Assembly: GCA_013398955.1 (NCBI GenBank)
Contig: VWPU01014160.1
Location: 124,001-188,000 of the forward strand
Source: Callaeas wilsoni
Taxonomy: Eukaryota > Chordata > Aves > Passeriformes > Callaeidae
Length of the DNA: 64,000 nt
Reading direction: 5' to 3'
Shown here: one piece after another, positions 51,046 through 64,000 of the stretch
Position numbering within the stretch: the stretch's first letter is position 1
Layout: every line of letters starts with the position of its first letter
The notes under the pieces: generated by a model
What the model was told of the DNA's origin: nothing
The model's input: the letters and a program-made list of their open reading frames with translations, nothing else
Database searches by the model: none
Made by a program: the position numbers and the translations under genes

Positions 51046-51195
51046 GAAAAAAAAAAAAAGAAAGAAAAGAAAAAAAAAAGAAAATAAGAACCAAGAACCC
51101 TACTCTGAGTTTGTTGAATTTTTGAAAGACAGTGTTGAATTCAAAGTGATAAGTGACTCACAAAGATCTGACAGATTAAAAAAAAAAAAGAAAAA
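51046..51195. repeat. Oligo(A)/purine-rich low-complexity stretch
   Basis: Two A-dominated runs interspersed with G (51046-51080 and 51179-51195) flank more ordinary sequence. On the minus strand, which is the SLC41A2 sense strand, they are polypyrimidine tracts. No flanking duplication or body of a retroelement was recognised, so I class this as simple low-complexity DNA. Confidence 0.7.
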
Positions 51196-54100
51196 GCCGT
51201 AAAAGAGATATTACAAGATGACACTTCACATTTTGTGAGATTTATTTATCAGTGACAGATACTTCTGTCAGTAAATTGACGCAGATGGCACAGCAGTACA
51301 AACACTGTGCATTTCTGCCCTGCACTCATGCTGTAAAGCAGAAAGCCTTCCAACTGAAAACCAGCTGGTTCTGAGGGAAAAAATAAAGAGATGAACATCA
51401 CAGAAAAGCCTAATAATACAGTACAAAATTTAGCTATTTAGCATGAAATGCTGTAGAAAATTGATAAGAAAAGCTTGTAAATACATGTGGCACTGTTCAA
51501 GATGTGAGCCGAAATTTTTTAGTATAGAAATTATTTAATATAGAGAGTTTTCTGCAAAAAAGGAGATGAGTAGTAGTAGAATTATGAAACAAAGCTCTAG
51601 GAATTCTTCCAGACTGAAGGATGAAATAACTGCAGGGTTTAAGAAAGGTAAAAAAGAACTAAATATCTATCTATATAAAAAGGTCTGGCTAAGAAGAGGG
51701 AGACACTCAGTAGTCACTGATCAAGAAAAAAAAAAAGGCCCCAAAGCCAGGATTGCAAAAACATAAGCAAAATTCCAGATGTTTCAATAGTCTAAAAGGA
51801 AAATCATGCCATATTATTATCATTATTACAGGGAAAATGTCACAATCAAAAGAGAGGAAAATGAAACTAAAGGCATGATCAGACTTAGACTTCATTTCTA
51901 AAAATCACCCTTCGGTCCCACTGTCAAAAGAAGTCCTCAGAAGCAGCAGAATACAGCAATAAGAGTAGGAGAGAGGAAAAGCTTGAAAAATCCTAATGAT
52001 GAAGAATCTAAAAATAAGGAATATAAGTACCCATGTTATTTTGTACAACAAAGGATGGAAATAGAGAGTAATTCTTGATATTGAACTTTCTGACTCAAAT
52101 TATGAATTTCAGATTGGAACTGAAATTGAACATGAATACTTAAATATGAGTGAGCTTTACTATTTTGAAGTTCAAATCTTATGACTGCAAGACTAGAAAT
52201 GGGAACATTACACACTACAAAGCAGGTTTTTTTCCTTTGTTATTATGCAAAAAATTTACTTTCATTCTTTCAAGGTCTTTAGATACAAATAACAAGGAAA
52301 AGTTAGGTGAAGAAAAGTTATTTTTAATCTTGTTCATGTAGCACATCTGCATTTTCTCATGGAAATAATTTCTTATGATCCCTAAAATGGGAAAAGATTG
52401 AAACTCTATTATTTAAAATAAAAATTTATAACTCCTTCCAAACATTCTTACTACTGTCTAGGCTTCCTATAGCCTAATTAATAAGCTGCAGGATGCTATA
52501 ATATTGTTATTGTTTCTTTCATCTGGAATGTCCATATTTCATCAGTGGATGCATGTCAAATTCACAGTGATAAAAGTGTAATATTCAAATGAATAATATT
52601 TTTTAAAGCAGAGTAGAATTGTTCACTTTTATATTCGTTTATACATTAGTTGCTGTGATAAGTGAATTCCAACACCAAGATGGAAAATTGAAGTTTAGGT
52701 TATATAATTTCACATGCTTTTCCAGGCAGGCATTATCAAGGTTCAGCTGTAAGTTCAGAATGTAGAACGAAGACCTTTTAGCAGTTTATTTACCATGCCT
52801 GGGACAGGACACCCTGCCTGTTGCTAGTACTGATGATTCCACCTAAATTGTTTCCATCTGAAAGTGCATCACTAAATAGTTGCATTTAGACAGGAAACAT
52901 AGATGTAAATAAACCGAGGTAATCTCTTTTCAAATGTATGTTAAGTCTCCTTTACTTTCAAAATTATATTGACTCAAAATTTATCCACAACTGCACTATG
53001 AAAAGATCCTGCAATTACTGCATAAGAACTCTTACAAATCTATGAAATTCGAAGGTAAGTTTATTTATTTGATTTTTTAATTATGAGTAAAAAATCCCAT
53101 TTAAGAATCTCTAAAGACTACTGTGTTCTGACTCTGTCATTCTCGCCAGAGTTATGATTTAGGTCTTCTAGTGGCTTTGACCCTTCATTAAGTTAATTTT
53201 CAAATTATATATTACATGTCTCCAATTTTAAATGGCTTTTGATGAAGTAGTAACTGTAAAGTGCTTGTAATGGATCTACACTGAACTCGCTGAGTTTCCA
53301 TTGTCTACAGTCAGAAATCTGTACTCAGTGAACGCTCAGAGCAGGGTCTATACACATATTTCAAGAGACATTTTTCTGCACTGTTTTCTCTTGGTAGCGT
53401 TATCCGACGTGTATCATGTTCAGAGGGGATAAATCACTATTCCCTCCAAACATATAGAGATTTCCTTCAATGCCTGGCTGCAAGGAAACCACTGAACAGC
53501 AAGTTTTTCCTTACTGCTGTTGTCTGTGTAGTAGCTAAGTGGTATTAATTCCTCTAAGGTATCCAGGTACCCAGACAGCGCAGCATACAGTGATGTAAGA
53601 CTAAGGCCTCACTGAAGTAAAAAAAGAGAATACTACTTCAACTGAAGTTGTTTCTGAATCAATTTGGTTATATTGATGTAGTTTTGTGGGAAGCAACTTT
53701 TTTCTTTTCTTTTTTTTTCTAGTTAGATTTCAGTTTGAATCAAGTTTTTCAGATTGTCACCTTGATTTCTTTGTAGCTTTGCCAGACACACCGGTTTGAC
53801 CAAAACAGTCCTAATTTCAGGCTGTTTCTCAGCTATCTGCAGGGATGTGTAACCCAGACAAGTGAGTGCTCTGGTGTGCCCAGCCTGCAGTAGCTGTAGC
53901 ACAATTCGGTGTGCCATGCTACAGACACAAGCACTTTGAGCTCAGCAAAAATGCTAAATCCCTGCTATGCCTTGGAAGGAGCTGGGCTTCTACCACAGGC
54001 AGCAACATGGAAGGAAGGAGGTGTTGATACCCACAGTCAGACCCCAATGAGTCTGGCAAGTCTGCTTGTCATGCTGCAATGAGAAAACACTGAACATACT

Positions 54101-57100
54101 GAACTGTCTAGATTTGGGCTTGACTTTTCATATTTCATTGAAATATAGTCTCTTTAGCAGTTATATGCTCCATCTTTCGGAAATAACCTTTCCTGTTAGA
54201 AAAAGCAGTATTTAAAATGCATCAATATTTTGTCTATAAACACAACCTTCCTTTTTTCTCTGTAATGTGCAGTATATCCCATGAGTTATGTTTCCACATT
54301 AAAGAGGCCCATACCATCATTAGAATCCTCACACTGGTGAGAAATCCAAGACGTTTTTGATGTGAGCAGGAAGTAGTTATGAGCACCGCTGAATTCTTGG
54401 TTTTCTATTGCCCCAAACAGCCCTGAAGCATTGCAAAAGTGGCTTCACAGCTGCACACATCTGACCTTCATGGGGTAAGAAGAATTTTGGAATTACTTAT
54501 TTGCGTGGTAATGGCTCTGGGAATCTCCTATTGTTTGTTTATTCCCCGAGACTTTAACAGAACTGTGTGTTCAGATTTGGTCAGTAGGTGTGAAAATTCC
54601 TCGGAGGGCGTTTTACTGGCTCAGGGAGAACATGCAGAACAGAGGCCGCCTTTGAGCGCTCCGAGCCATGCGCCAGGACTGACAGCTTGGCAATTCCAGC
54701 ACTGCTCTCCTTCTGCTGCAGGCTGACAAGACAGGGGATGAAACCCTGCTTGCTGCACAGCCTCGCACTGTAAAAAAATACTTGTGCCTTTGTGAGGAAT
54801 AAGAGGAGGACTGTTTCCCAGTTAATATAATCTGTGTCGGTCAAATGCCGTATTGTAACTGCACGCAGTGCGCTGGGGCATGTTTGTGGCTTCTTTTTGT
54901 AAGATTTTCAAGGAAAGAGTGTTCCTCTTAAACAGAGGCCACTCACCAAATCCAAAACACACTTAAAATCATTATGTTTCATTAGGCACCTTGGCTTGCC
55001 CTGATAATGTACAGTGCACTGCGTGAAGTACCCTACATACTTACAGGGTATTCAGTGCCCATAGCATTTTTTTATTGTATTTTTCTCTTGTGCTGCCATT
55101 CATAAATACAGAACAGGCTCTTCACTACAGAGCTAATTCAGACCTTTTGAACTTCGGCCTTGAATGCAGATTAATATAAATATTTGTGCAGTTTTCCCCC
55201 CCTTTATGGAAAAATAATTGTGAAATCCCAGCCCCTCTAAAGATAAAGGGAGTAAATCCAAGTAAAGCCTTAGATTTCACTACTATCAATTTATAAATTT
55301 AACTGAAGAACATTTCAAGAAGATATATTTATTTAAAGAATAGAAATAGAAACAAGTGTACTATTAAGGGCAGGAAAATGAAAATTAAATGAAATAAAAT
55401 GTTTTCTGGGTTTTCTTAACCCTAGAAACTCAGAAGTGTTTTCTTCACAGAGAATCAAAAATAATGCAAATCATAGCGCTGGCTACTCATATTACTTAAA
55501 ATATCTTAATGTAATGATTTTTAGAAAAAACCTACATATCCAGTGAAACTGTACTTTGTTTTATTACACTGCATATTTTCAGTCAATAACAACGGAATTA
55601 TACTATTGATAATACATCATGGCGTATTAATTATTTAGTTCCCATACACAGCTCATTTAAACAGCATGCTGTGGACAAAATATCTAAGAATATCTCGGAA
55701 CAGGTAGGGTGTAGAGACAAAAGAAGCTGGTAGGCCTGGGTGGTGAAAAAACAACAATCAAACAATGAAAGTATCAGATTTGGATGAAAATGAAACTCTC
55801 TGACTGGAACTTCAGTAATACTATGTAGAGCTTTCAGTGCATATAAATTCCATTTTTATCACTTTGGGATGGATAGTGAAGTTTACGGGCAATCTGAAAA
55901 AGTCTTGTTTAAATGTAAAATAGAGTTCATAGATATGTTACAGTTTTACTGTAGAGATCATGTGGAATAGCATAAATGGAAAGAGAAAGAGATAAATATA
56001 AAAGGAATAATCAATATCTTTGTGTTAATATTTTCTTGATTTTTTTTGTCCATTTACTCCAACATTCCAGTTCTGCATTTGCCATTTCTCTAACCCTTTC
56101 CTCTCCACTTTAAATAAACAGAGCTGGACAGTCAGAAATAATAAACGGAATTCAAAGTCAATTAACAATCTATTGCAGTCCACAGTAAAATATGTCATTA
56201 AATAATTTAACACCTTACAATAGTCACTTAAATTTTAAAGACAGAAAATTCATTTCATTGCTGCTGTTATTTTTTAATTTAGCATTATTTTTTAACACAG
56301 TGAGGAAAAGCCTACATAGGTGGCATATTGCCATAATGATTTTCAGCAACCCTTTCTGCCCCCCAGCTCAACAAAAGTAAGGAATGGCAAAGGGCAAAGC
56401 AGGGATATCAAACCTCCTCACAAGAGTGACTATAATTAACTCTTACCTTTGGGCACCACTGTATCCTGCTAAATTATCTTAGATAAAGATTGCAAGCAGG
56501 ATCACAGTTTTTGACATTCATTTTCATACACCTTCCATGCAAAGTGAAAATAAATACAAAGCCCAATATATTATAAAAAAGGCCTGGAATGCAGATCTCT
56601 CACTGCTCAAAAGACTGTCAATGGATTTGGTTTGTTGTTAATTGAAACAATAATACTTAGCTATGAGGCTTTTCAGTTTTGCAGCGGAACTGGAAAAGCT
56701 CTCACTGGGAGGACAAAAATACAAAAGAATTCTGGAAAAATAGTATCAGTATCTGTCGGGTTATGCCAAAAGAAATGGCAGCTTGAAAACTGTTTTTTAC
56801 TATATCCGGGTGCATAGATGGTGTCACTGAAAAAGGGAAGAGGAATGAGTACAAATATTTAAGTGCTTTCCTCAAGAAAGGAGAAACTTAAAAGCATGAA
56901 ACTGCAGCCCAGAAGCACTTCAGACCAACAGGTAAATAAAATTTGTTGAAGATTTAAGGATTAAAGCAAGCATCAACTCTGAAAACTTTAAATCTGCTCT
57001 AAGTAGAGGTATGCAACACTACAATAATCACTACTAGAAAAATGACAGAATAATTCAAACGGGGAAAGGAATCTATTAAATATTTTCAGGTCATAAAAAC

Positions 57101-58715
57101 CAAGGTGTTTCAAATTGTAAATATGTTAAGACCCATAAGAAGTTATAGTTTGCAATACAGGTACTCAGTTTCAAAGTAAGTACATCTCAAAATGCCTTTT
57201 ATGACTAAAGACAGAAGATAAAGAGGGAAAAAAATCTATAAAAGGGAGCAGGGAAAAAGAAGAAAAAAGCTCTACATCTGATTTATAGGAGAAAAATTGA
57301 GAAAATCAGGTGTGGCCTTATCTACTGCAACAGAGATACATGATACATGCAAAAATTAATACTCTAATCAGATCCTGAATTTATGAAAATGCAACTTTAC
57401 ACCTATATATGAGCTGCTGCTGGGTCTGAATTACTATGTCATTTGAAAGTTCTGCTCTTCTCGAGTCTTGCTGCTGAAGAAAAAGTGTCCCTAAACATGC
57501 TATGATTGCAGTTCTTTGAGCAGGAGGACTGGATTTATGAATTCAGAAAAAATCTCAGAAGTTTAATACTGACTGAAATCACACTGCAGTCTTACATTTA
57601 ACAGGGACTCTTGCCCCAACCCAGACAGAACAGATAAAGGAATAGCATCATTTCCTCAGGAAAACACATTATAAAGCAAGCGATAAGGCTGGAAACTACG
57701 AATATTATCTAAGTGGAAAATGAAAAGTACTTTTTGTCTTTTAGTATGAGACTCTCACTTGCAAAGCTTGAAACACTACCAGTAATGTTCTACCAGAAAG
57801 GTGTAAAATTCTCATATGAAATAGTAACAGTTTTTGAAACCTGTCCTTATTGAGACAGAAGTGCGATAAAGAACAGGACACTTCAGAACATTAAAATTTA
57901 TAATTTCATTAAGTATTGACCTGTTGATAATGCTGTTTGTATTCTAAAACTAAATTGGTCACATTTTTTGAAGCAGTACGTATACTTAAATTATGGATAT
58001 TTCAACTGCACTTCTACTGTGTAATACAGTCACTTTTTGGTTTTAAGGTGCAATGAAACATTATAGTTAATTCAGACAGGTTATACCTAAGAATTGGGTG
58101 TGATTTTAATAAAGTATTTAATTTTGTCATAGTGATTTCTCAAAATGAAATCATTTCACCTTGAGACATTGCTATTTCAAAAGGCATCTTTCAAGAACTG
58201 CCCTTGCTGGGTATGAACAGGCCACTAGGTAAAACAGCCAAATAGGTAACTAAGTTTGACAATTAATGCAATTACAATTTCTTGTACAGTGTTTGCTGTC
58301 ATATTAATTTAGACTAATAAATACTAAGAACACACCAAGGAAATTGTAATATTTTCATCTACTGGACAATGTTAACTAAAACAGTAATGTGAACCACTTT
58401 AGGAGATTTCTCTAAGAGTCTTCCTTGATCTTCATGATTCATAAATGCTACCTTTCATTCATTTCCCCTCCCTTCTTTCCATTTCCCCTCTAGCTGATTA
58501 AAATGATGGGGGTTTAGGTGCAATGGTTCCAAAAGCATGTGGAAGATGCACGATAAGGAAATAATGCAGTCAAGTGTGCTCTGAAAAGCACTCACAACAA
58601 CGACACACCTGTGTAAGCTGTACATACGTGGAGATAATCAGCTACTTCAGAGCTGTGCTGAAAGCCTCTACTAAACCACTCCTCCTGGTACCATTCTTGA
58701 GATTCCAGATATCAG

Positions 58716-58736
58716 AAAAAAAAAAAATTTTTTTTT
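58716..58736. repeat. A12/T9 inverted run near a splice donor
   Basis: Twelve A are followed directly by nine T, a self-complementary AT run. It starts 52 bases downstream of the SLC41A2 donor at 58787 in transcript order. It is probably slippage-prone simple sequence. Confidence 0.85.
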
Positions 58737-58787
58737 CTTCAAGAACTTGATTTTATACAAGCATTTGCCAGTTGTACTTATTCTTAC

Positions 58788-58936
58788 CTGTAGCAGAGCT
58801 GCAAACAAATACACTGCTATGAAGATGGGGGTTAAGGAAGTATGTCCGCTTTTCATTAGGTGGATAGTGTACAAGAAAATCAGGTGTCCAGGAATCACCA
58901 AGAGAAGCAGAACTTGGGCTGATTTGTTATTTACTC
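58788..58936 (-). CDS. SLC41A2: Solute carrier family 41 member 2, penultimate coding exon
   Basis: This 149-bp exon encodes (G)[49 protein letters not shown], part of the second MgtE-like domain of this Mg2+ transporter. Two membrane segments are visible, around [20 protein letters not shown] and [16 protein letters not shown], the second continuing into the next exon. The acceptor is ttttcttgtag with a good pyrimidine tract. The first codon (Gly) is completed by the last base of the upstream exon, and the exon ends in phase 0 at CAG before GTAAGAA. All joins are in frame. No damage is seen compared with the remembered human protein. Confidence 0.96.
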
Positions 58937-59863
58937 CTACAAGAAAATAAAAAAGAAAAATCCAAAATTCAGTTAAGCTCTTCAATTACTATATTAGATT
59001 TTTATTCATTTTAATATAAAAACACCCTCATTTTTTGAATTCCACAGCATAGACTACTGTGGAACAGCAGGCATTATTTTCCACTAAAAGACTCCTTGAG
59101 GAATTTCACTGTCTTACAGTAAAGGTAAGCACAGCCCTTCCGGAAAGGGGTGCAAACTGCCTTCATTCTGTGCTCATGTAACACCATCTACATCTTTGGA
59201 TCTCCTAAAGTCTTACTAGGAAAGAGGATCTTTTGGACTCCATATTCAAGACATCCTCAAAAGTACCTTATATTTCTAAAAAGTAGCCCCACATTTACCA
59301 CTTTCACCTCTGTTTCAATTCATTCAATAAATATGAAAGTGTAATACATGGTGGTGACACATCACATTTCCCCACAGTTACTAAATCATTAGGAAAGTGG
59401 GAAATACAGGGGAGGAATAAGCTGTAAAGAAACAATCTAGAGAGAAAATGGCAAATTGGAAATGGGAAGCAGGGATTTGGCTTACTAATAATGCATGATA
59501 CAATGTTTGGCCCTAACAGGAAATTGGTTTGAAGTCCTGAAAGCAGACAAAAGTTCAGAGCAGGCAGACAAGCTAAGGAAAGCTGAGGCTGAAACCCTTC
59601 TGAGTGGGTATCCCGGTGTCCTGCCCCACCAGCCCTCATCTTTAGCTCTTGCCAGGGCTTCACCCTTCTCTGTGCTCTTCTCTACAGGGAGTTTCTTGTG
59701 ATTCTCACAGGAAACAGCTGCAGGCAAAGGAAACTGCCAAAGCTCAGCTGCCTCTGAGCAGCACGCAGCAAGGTCAGTCCCCTGCCATTTCTCACTGGTG
59801 GCACCATCTGGCACACAGGGGTAACGAGATGTGAGACAGGATTTTTAACTGACCAAGACATAC
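58937..59863 (-). other. SLC41A2: SLC41A2 intron
   Basis: This is a 927-bp intron with donor GTATGT on the minus strand at 59863 downward and acceptor TAG ending at 58937. Reading frames on either strand here (for example 59304-59663 minus) have no recognisable product. Nothing else is identified. Confidence 0.92.
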
Positions 59864-59995
59864 CTGTGCCATAGTATGTTCTGCATGGGTAATAGCAACC
59901 CTTGGCTTCCTCTGGCAGCTCTCCAGGAATGTTATGTAAATGGAGGTAGGTAGAAATTCTGCTAGCTTGAATAGCTACTAGATTGCCACCAATAC
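59864..59995 (-). CDS. SLC41A2: Solute carrier family 41 member 2, internal coding exon (third from last)
   Basis: This 132-bp exon encodes (G)IGGNLVAIQASRISTYLHLHNIPGELPEEAKGCYYPCRTYYGT(G). The GIGGNLVAIQASRIST block is the highly conserved start of a membrane segment in SLC41/MgtE-type transporters, and the HNIPGELPEEAKGCYYP loop is SLC41-specific. The acceptor is tgcatttcag and the donor is ACAG|GTATGT. A codon is split at each end (two bases first, one base last), and both splits rebuild Gly as in the human protein. The local sequence differs from human only at a few loop positions, such as TYYGTG where human has TFFGPG. Upstream exons, covering most of the protein, are outside the window. 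Confidence 0.96.
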
Positions 59996-62900
59996 CTGAA
60001 ATGCAAAAGGGAACCAATGAAGAATTTTCTTTTTTTTTTTTTTTCCTCTAGTAGGCAGTATTTTTGCACATTTACCAACTTCCTCTGTTTATCACAGTAC
60101 CTTACATACAAAAGTCAAAATGAGAACTATCTTTAGAACATACATCAGTTATAGACAGGCTACAAAGCATTCAAGTAAGTCCAAAAAACATGGGCTACAG
60201 TTTAGTGTATCACTGGGTATTTGGAGATCAGTTTTGAATCACAGTAAGTGCAAAAAATTCAAAACCTTCCAAAAGGTTCAATCTTTAGCTTTCTCACAGG
60301 TGAAACTCCCTTTTATCACTGCCTCTTCTTTGGAAATCCCTGTTGGAACAGCAGAAGGATGGCACAGCTGTGCCACTGCTGGATTACCTCCCAAGGTCAG
60401 TATTCCTGGCCAGCGTAAGGGATGAAAGCAGACACGGTCACTACCAGAAACATAAATGCAGGTTTCACACACAGAACCACAGGGCCAGAAAAGGCTTCAA
60501 GAGTTAATATATTCATTCCCCTCTGACACAAAGCATGACTAACTATAGTCTTCTGCCACTCATAATTGAGGCTGACAGAACAAGATGAGTGCCTGACTAG
60601 CTGATTGTTAAAAGAACGGTAGTGATGGAGATTCTACTTTCTTTCTAAAAGAGGCAACATGTACAAGGCGTGCCAGCAGAGCTTTCATCTCCACATAAGA
60701 AAGAAATTTCTTATAGTGAGAACAATCATTCACTGGAACATCCACCCCAAGGATGTGGTGGAGTCCACGTCACTGGAGGTTTTCAAGACGTGACTGGACC
60801 ACGTGCTAGAAAATCTCATCTAGGCTCCCTTTCTCACACAAGGTCGAGCCAGATGACATTTCAAGGTTCCTTCCACTCTGGGCTGTTTCATGTTCTATGA
60901 ATTTTTACTTCAATGAACACAAAACTAAAACAACTTGCTATATCCACATTGCAGAATGCAGTAACATGAAACCCTCCTATTATTATACTTGAGCTGTCTA
61001 CTCACATATCAAGCAAAAGTTTTTTCTTTCCCTGACTTCAGATGCTTTACATAGCAATGGGTTGGTCTGAGAAGAAGCAGAATAAATGCAGATCTGGTCC
61101 CCACTTCAGGAGAAAGCCCTTTTTAATTGTAGTTGAATTCACTTGTTTATCTGATGCTTAAGGCTTTGGCTGGTTGCAGAACAAGTATTTGTGGTGACCA
61201 GAAGACATTATTCCCCAAATTCTTTTGGTGACTGTGAAGTGGTTGGCACAGAGATCTAACGCTGACATCTGAAAGATGTCCTGCCTCACTGCTGCTTAAA
61301 CACAGTAAATGGCTGAACCTAACAAGGAAGTAGGTCTTTTAAGCCAAAACTTCAGATACAAATCAGGAAATGCACGTTCCCAGTCAGGAGATACAAGGAT
61401 AAAATATGAACTACCAAAAGGTTGAGTCAGAGTTTGCAAAGAAAATTAAAATAACAGTAGCTCTTTTTTCAGATGGACTACAGAAAAAGTAGCGAAGTAA
61501 GGGATTTATCTAAACTATGAAAGATTTAAAAAGATTACAACCAATCTAAACAGCACTCAAAGCCTGTCCTTCAATTGAGAACAATAAATTAGAGATTTCT
61601 GACTAAGGAGAATAAGGTATAGAAAGAGAGGAAGAAATAAAATTAAGGATCAATGCACTACATTTGGATGGAGATCAGATAATTTCTGTCACTGAATTAT
61701 GAAAAAGCTGTTATGTAAAACCGCTTCTTAATAGAGCTACAAAGCTGGAGATGGTGCCATATGACTGGAAAATATGAAACAGTTTCTGCTAAAAAAGAGG
61801 ACATAAAGGCAATCTGGGTAATTACAATCAGGCTAACAACTGCAATAACTGATACATTGACAACAATATTAAGAGAAAAAAATAACAAAATATTCTGTCA
61901 CTATCTGCTTCTCTTATAGCACTACAAAAAAAGGAATAAAGAACAGAAGTGCACAGGGCTGGTTTGAGTTTTGTAGCAATGCAGCTACAAACCACTTTGG
62001 CACAACTCTCTAGATTTTAAGTATTTCCTAGGATGTATGTAATTTCCTTTTGTGACTGTTAATTATCTGCTTCAACAAATTCAGATACTCAGAAATATGA
62101 TAGATGCTCTGGACTTTTTTCCCTAGTTAGTACCAAGGGAAATGGAATGAGATAAAAGAATTAAGAAAAATGGAAATCAGTTCACTTGAAATGGAGATTA
62201 AAAAATGTGTCTGGACAATAGACATTGACAAGTCTATGAAGGAAGGTAAGACTGGTTGTCAATCTTTGGATGGATAGCTATTAATGACATATCTTTTCAC
62301 TTTTATAACCATCATTTAGAGAAAGTATTCACCAAGCCCTATTGCTCATGTAGATAGCAAGAAATTACTGACAAGTATCAAAAGTGATTCAAAAACAAAC
62401 TGGCCAGCCATGGAATACTGGTAAAAGGTGATGATAGCTGCTCTGCAAAGGAAGCTGACAATCTAACCAGAACAGCCAGTGTGGAGTGTGATTTCAAGAG
62501 GTGTAACTAATTACAACTGAGTTGAACACATACAATCTATTTTAGCTAACTGGAGATGCAATATTTGTATGTTCAGCAAAATTATTTTAAATTTTATTTG
62601 TCTGAGCCTCGGTAACCTAATACTAGTGGTATAATTTTAACTCACAGAAGATAGCTAGGTGTAGTGATGTGTAAATGCTTCTAGAATCTATACATCCTGC
62701 TCAGTCTCAGCGAGCCAACAGTGTATGGTGGGGACAGAAGCAGTGACACTGTATTTGAGTTCTGTTCGTTTACCTATCAACTCTTTCTTCAAATTATTTT
62801 TGAACCTTTGGGCCAATTTCTACCGTCTGACATGAAGACAGACATGCTAACTACTTCCAAGCATGGTTAAACAATCTACCAAAAACGAAACAGTGACTAG

Positions 62901-64000
62901 ATAAATAAAGGAAAAGATCCAAACCCATGTCCTCAGCGAGACAAAGACAGTAATATGAGTTATATAGTTAATGGCATAAGCCTAAGCAGGCCAGCTGGCC
63001 AGTCAGCACTCAGCTTGGAGCGAGGCAGGATGCCTCTTGCTCAGCCAACAGCTCAGTGAGATGGAAGAGGAATGACAATGTTGTGGAAAGCAGAGGGAAA
63101 AACAGAGAGAATGTTGTCAGCAGCGGCTATAGCAGGACACGAGGCAATAGGGAACACTGCAGGTCGAATAGGCTGTCTAAAAACCTCAGGATACAAATGA
63201 GAACAGAATCAGGTTTCATTATTCTGCTGGTCACAGAATGACTCATACAAGGCTGTGCTTGCATTGAATGAATCACTTGGATATGCACAGAGATACTCAG
63301 TTTGTTTGGTAACAGCAGCTACTGTGCATGTGCAGTTACCATCTCAGCTACACCAGATTAATCGGATCCCTGCAAGAAACAGAAAACAGATAAACCTGCG
63401 TAGGCTGGCAAGATGTCGATACGCAAAACTGATAACTTCTCAGCGTCTTCTAAATGTATAAAATGGTCACATGCTCAGTAGCTGCTCATATTATTAAAAG
63501 CTCTGTAGATGTATATGAGGACTGTTTCCATGAACGTTTAATTAATCCAGAAATTTTTTCTCCTGGAAAACACTATTGCAGTCATCATAGCAAGTACTAA
63601 ATTTGCAAAGACTTACTTCTTTCATTTTTGCAAGAACTACAACACTGCTATAACTGTTCATGAAAATGTAAATATTTGCATGATGGGGAACACAAAAATT
63701 TGTGTAAGAACAAGCAAAGCAAACCTGAGATTAAAGATTTTTATAAACCCAGTTCTATGGAGAGAGACTAATCAGTCAGAGAATACTGTGTTGTTCCCCA
63801 GCACCTATAATACAGCTTATGCAATGGGACTAAAATCAATTAATATATACAGAATTAGGCCAACATAATTCCCAAACTGATTTTTCTTGTATATCTATCA
63901 AGAGAGGGAAGGCAAGAAGATTCTCACTTTCGCACACACACTCCCATGCACAATCCATAGTTCAAAATAGTCAGTTTTGCCAAGCAGGCTTTTTTGAAGT
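59996..64000 (-). other. SLC41A2: SLC41A2 intron (3' part)
   Basis: This intronic sequence lies upstream of the exon at 59864-59995 in transcript order and is more than 4 kb long. I looked for the preceding exon, which should end in a sequence like ...YTPVING, and did not find it, so the intron probably runs past the window edge. It contains a T-run at about 60031-60046 close to the exon, a CR1 fragment (60683-60901) and a perfect 12-bp palindrome ggccagctggcc at 62989-63000. Nothing else was recognised. Confidence 0.75.
60683..60901 (+). mobile_element. CR1 LINE 3' fragment in SLC41A2 intron
   Basis: The order of motifs follows the CR1 3' region: a diverged cataagaaagaaatttctta block, cattcactggaacatcc, gatgtggtggagtc, gtcactggaggttttcaaga, cgtgactgga, aaggttccttccactctggg, and a ttctatgaa tail. 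It is about 220 bp, antisense to SLC41A2, and diverged. Confidence 0.85.

Larger units (their letters stand above)
48814..58787 (-). other. SLC41A2: SLC41A2 last intron
   Basis: This is a 9,974-bp intron bounded on the minus strand by donor GTAAGA (58787 downward) and acceptor TAG (48816-48814). It is AT-rich, with the + strand rich in A. It holds oligo(A) or purine runs at 50073-50088, 51046-51080 and 51179-51190, and an A12/T9 inverted run at 58716-58736, about 50 bases inside the donor. I recognise no exon, RNA gene or transposon in it. Confidence 0.9.

Noticed and set aside
58671..58985. Reading the 104-codon minus-strand frame as a complete small protein
   Set aside because: Only the part 58788-58936 matches SLC41A2; clear splice sites bound it, and the rest is intron including an oligo(A)/T run.
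1..64000. CRISPR array, bacterial operon, phage or integron
   Set aside because: There are no regularly spaced repeats or dense gene packing. Spliced vertebrate genes and CR1 elements make a prokaryotic origin untenable.

Overview
This window is nuclear vertebrate DNA, almost certainly avian. The evidence is two recognisable vertebrate genes with GT-AG introns, several short CR1 (chicken repeat 1) LINE fragments, one LTR with avian-style layout, and a low repeat load. I cannot fix the species.

Layout. (1) Positions 1-31932 look like the 3' part of the last intron of CHST11 (chondroitin 4-O-sulfotransferase 1, + strand). No earlier CHST11 exon is visible. This stretch holds a CpG island at about 20.1-20.6 kb, three CR1 fragments, a 39-bp tandem duplication, a (GT)10 microsatellite and two strong hairpins. 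(2) 31933-32781 is the intact terminal coding exon of CHST11. It encodes 282 residues, including both PAPS-binding motifs and four N-glycosylation sequons. (3) From 32782 to about 36735 lies the probable long CHST11 3' UTR, with proximal and distal polyadenylation signals and a C/U-rich tract. (4) From about 36.7 to 47.3 kb is the gap between two convergent genes, with a hairpin plus G-quadruplex motif just past the CHST11 end and a solo LTR at 41.8-42.3 kb. (5) From about 47.3 kb to the end is the 3' part of SLC41A2 (Mg2+ transporter family, minus strand). Its last three coding exons are 59864-59995, 58788-58936 and 48628-48813; they join in phase and encode the C-terminal 155 residues. The rest is intron and 3' UTR, AT-rich, with one CR1 fragment.

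The convergent CHST11/SLC41A2 order matches my recollection of human 12q23.3, so this is conserved synteny. The two genes have unrelated jobs: Golgi glycosaminoglycan sulfation, and membrane Mg2+ transport. I found no evidence for a new multi-gene system. The best leads are the intronic CpG island, the structured element after CHST11, the solo LTR and the hairpins. Most other open reading frames here are chance frames in noncoding DNA.
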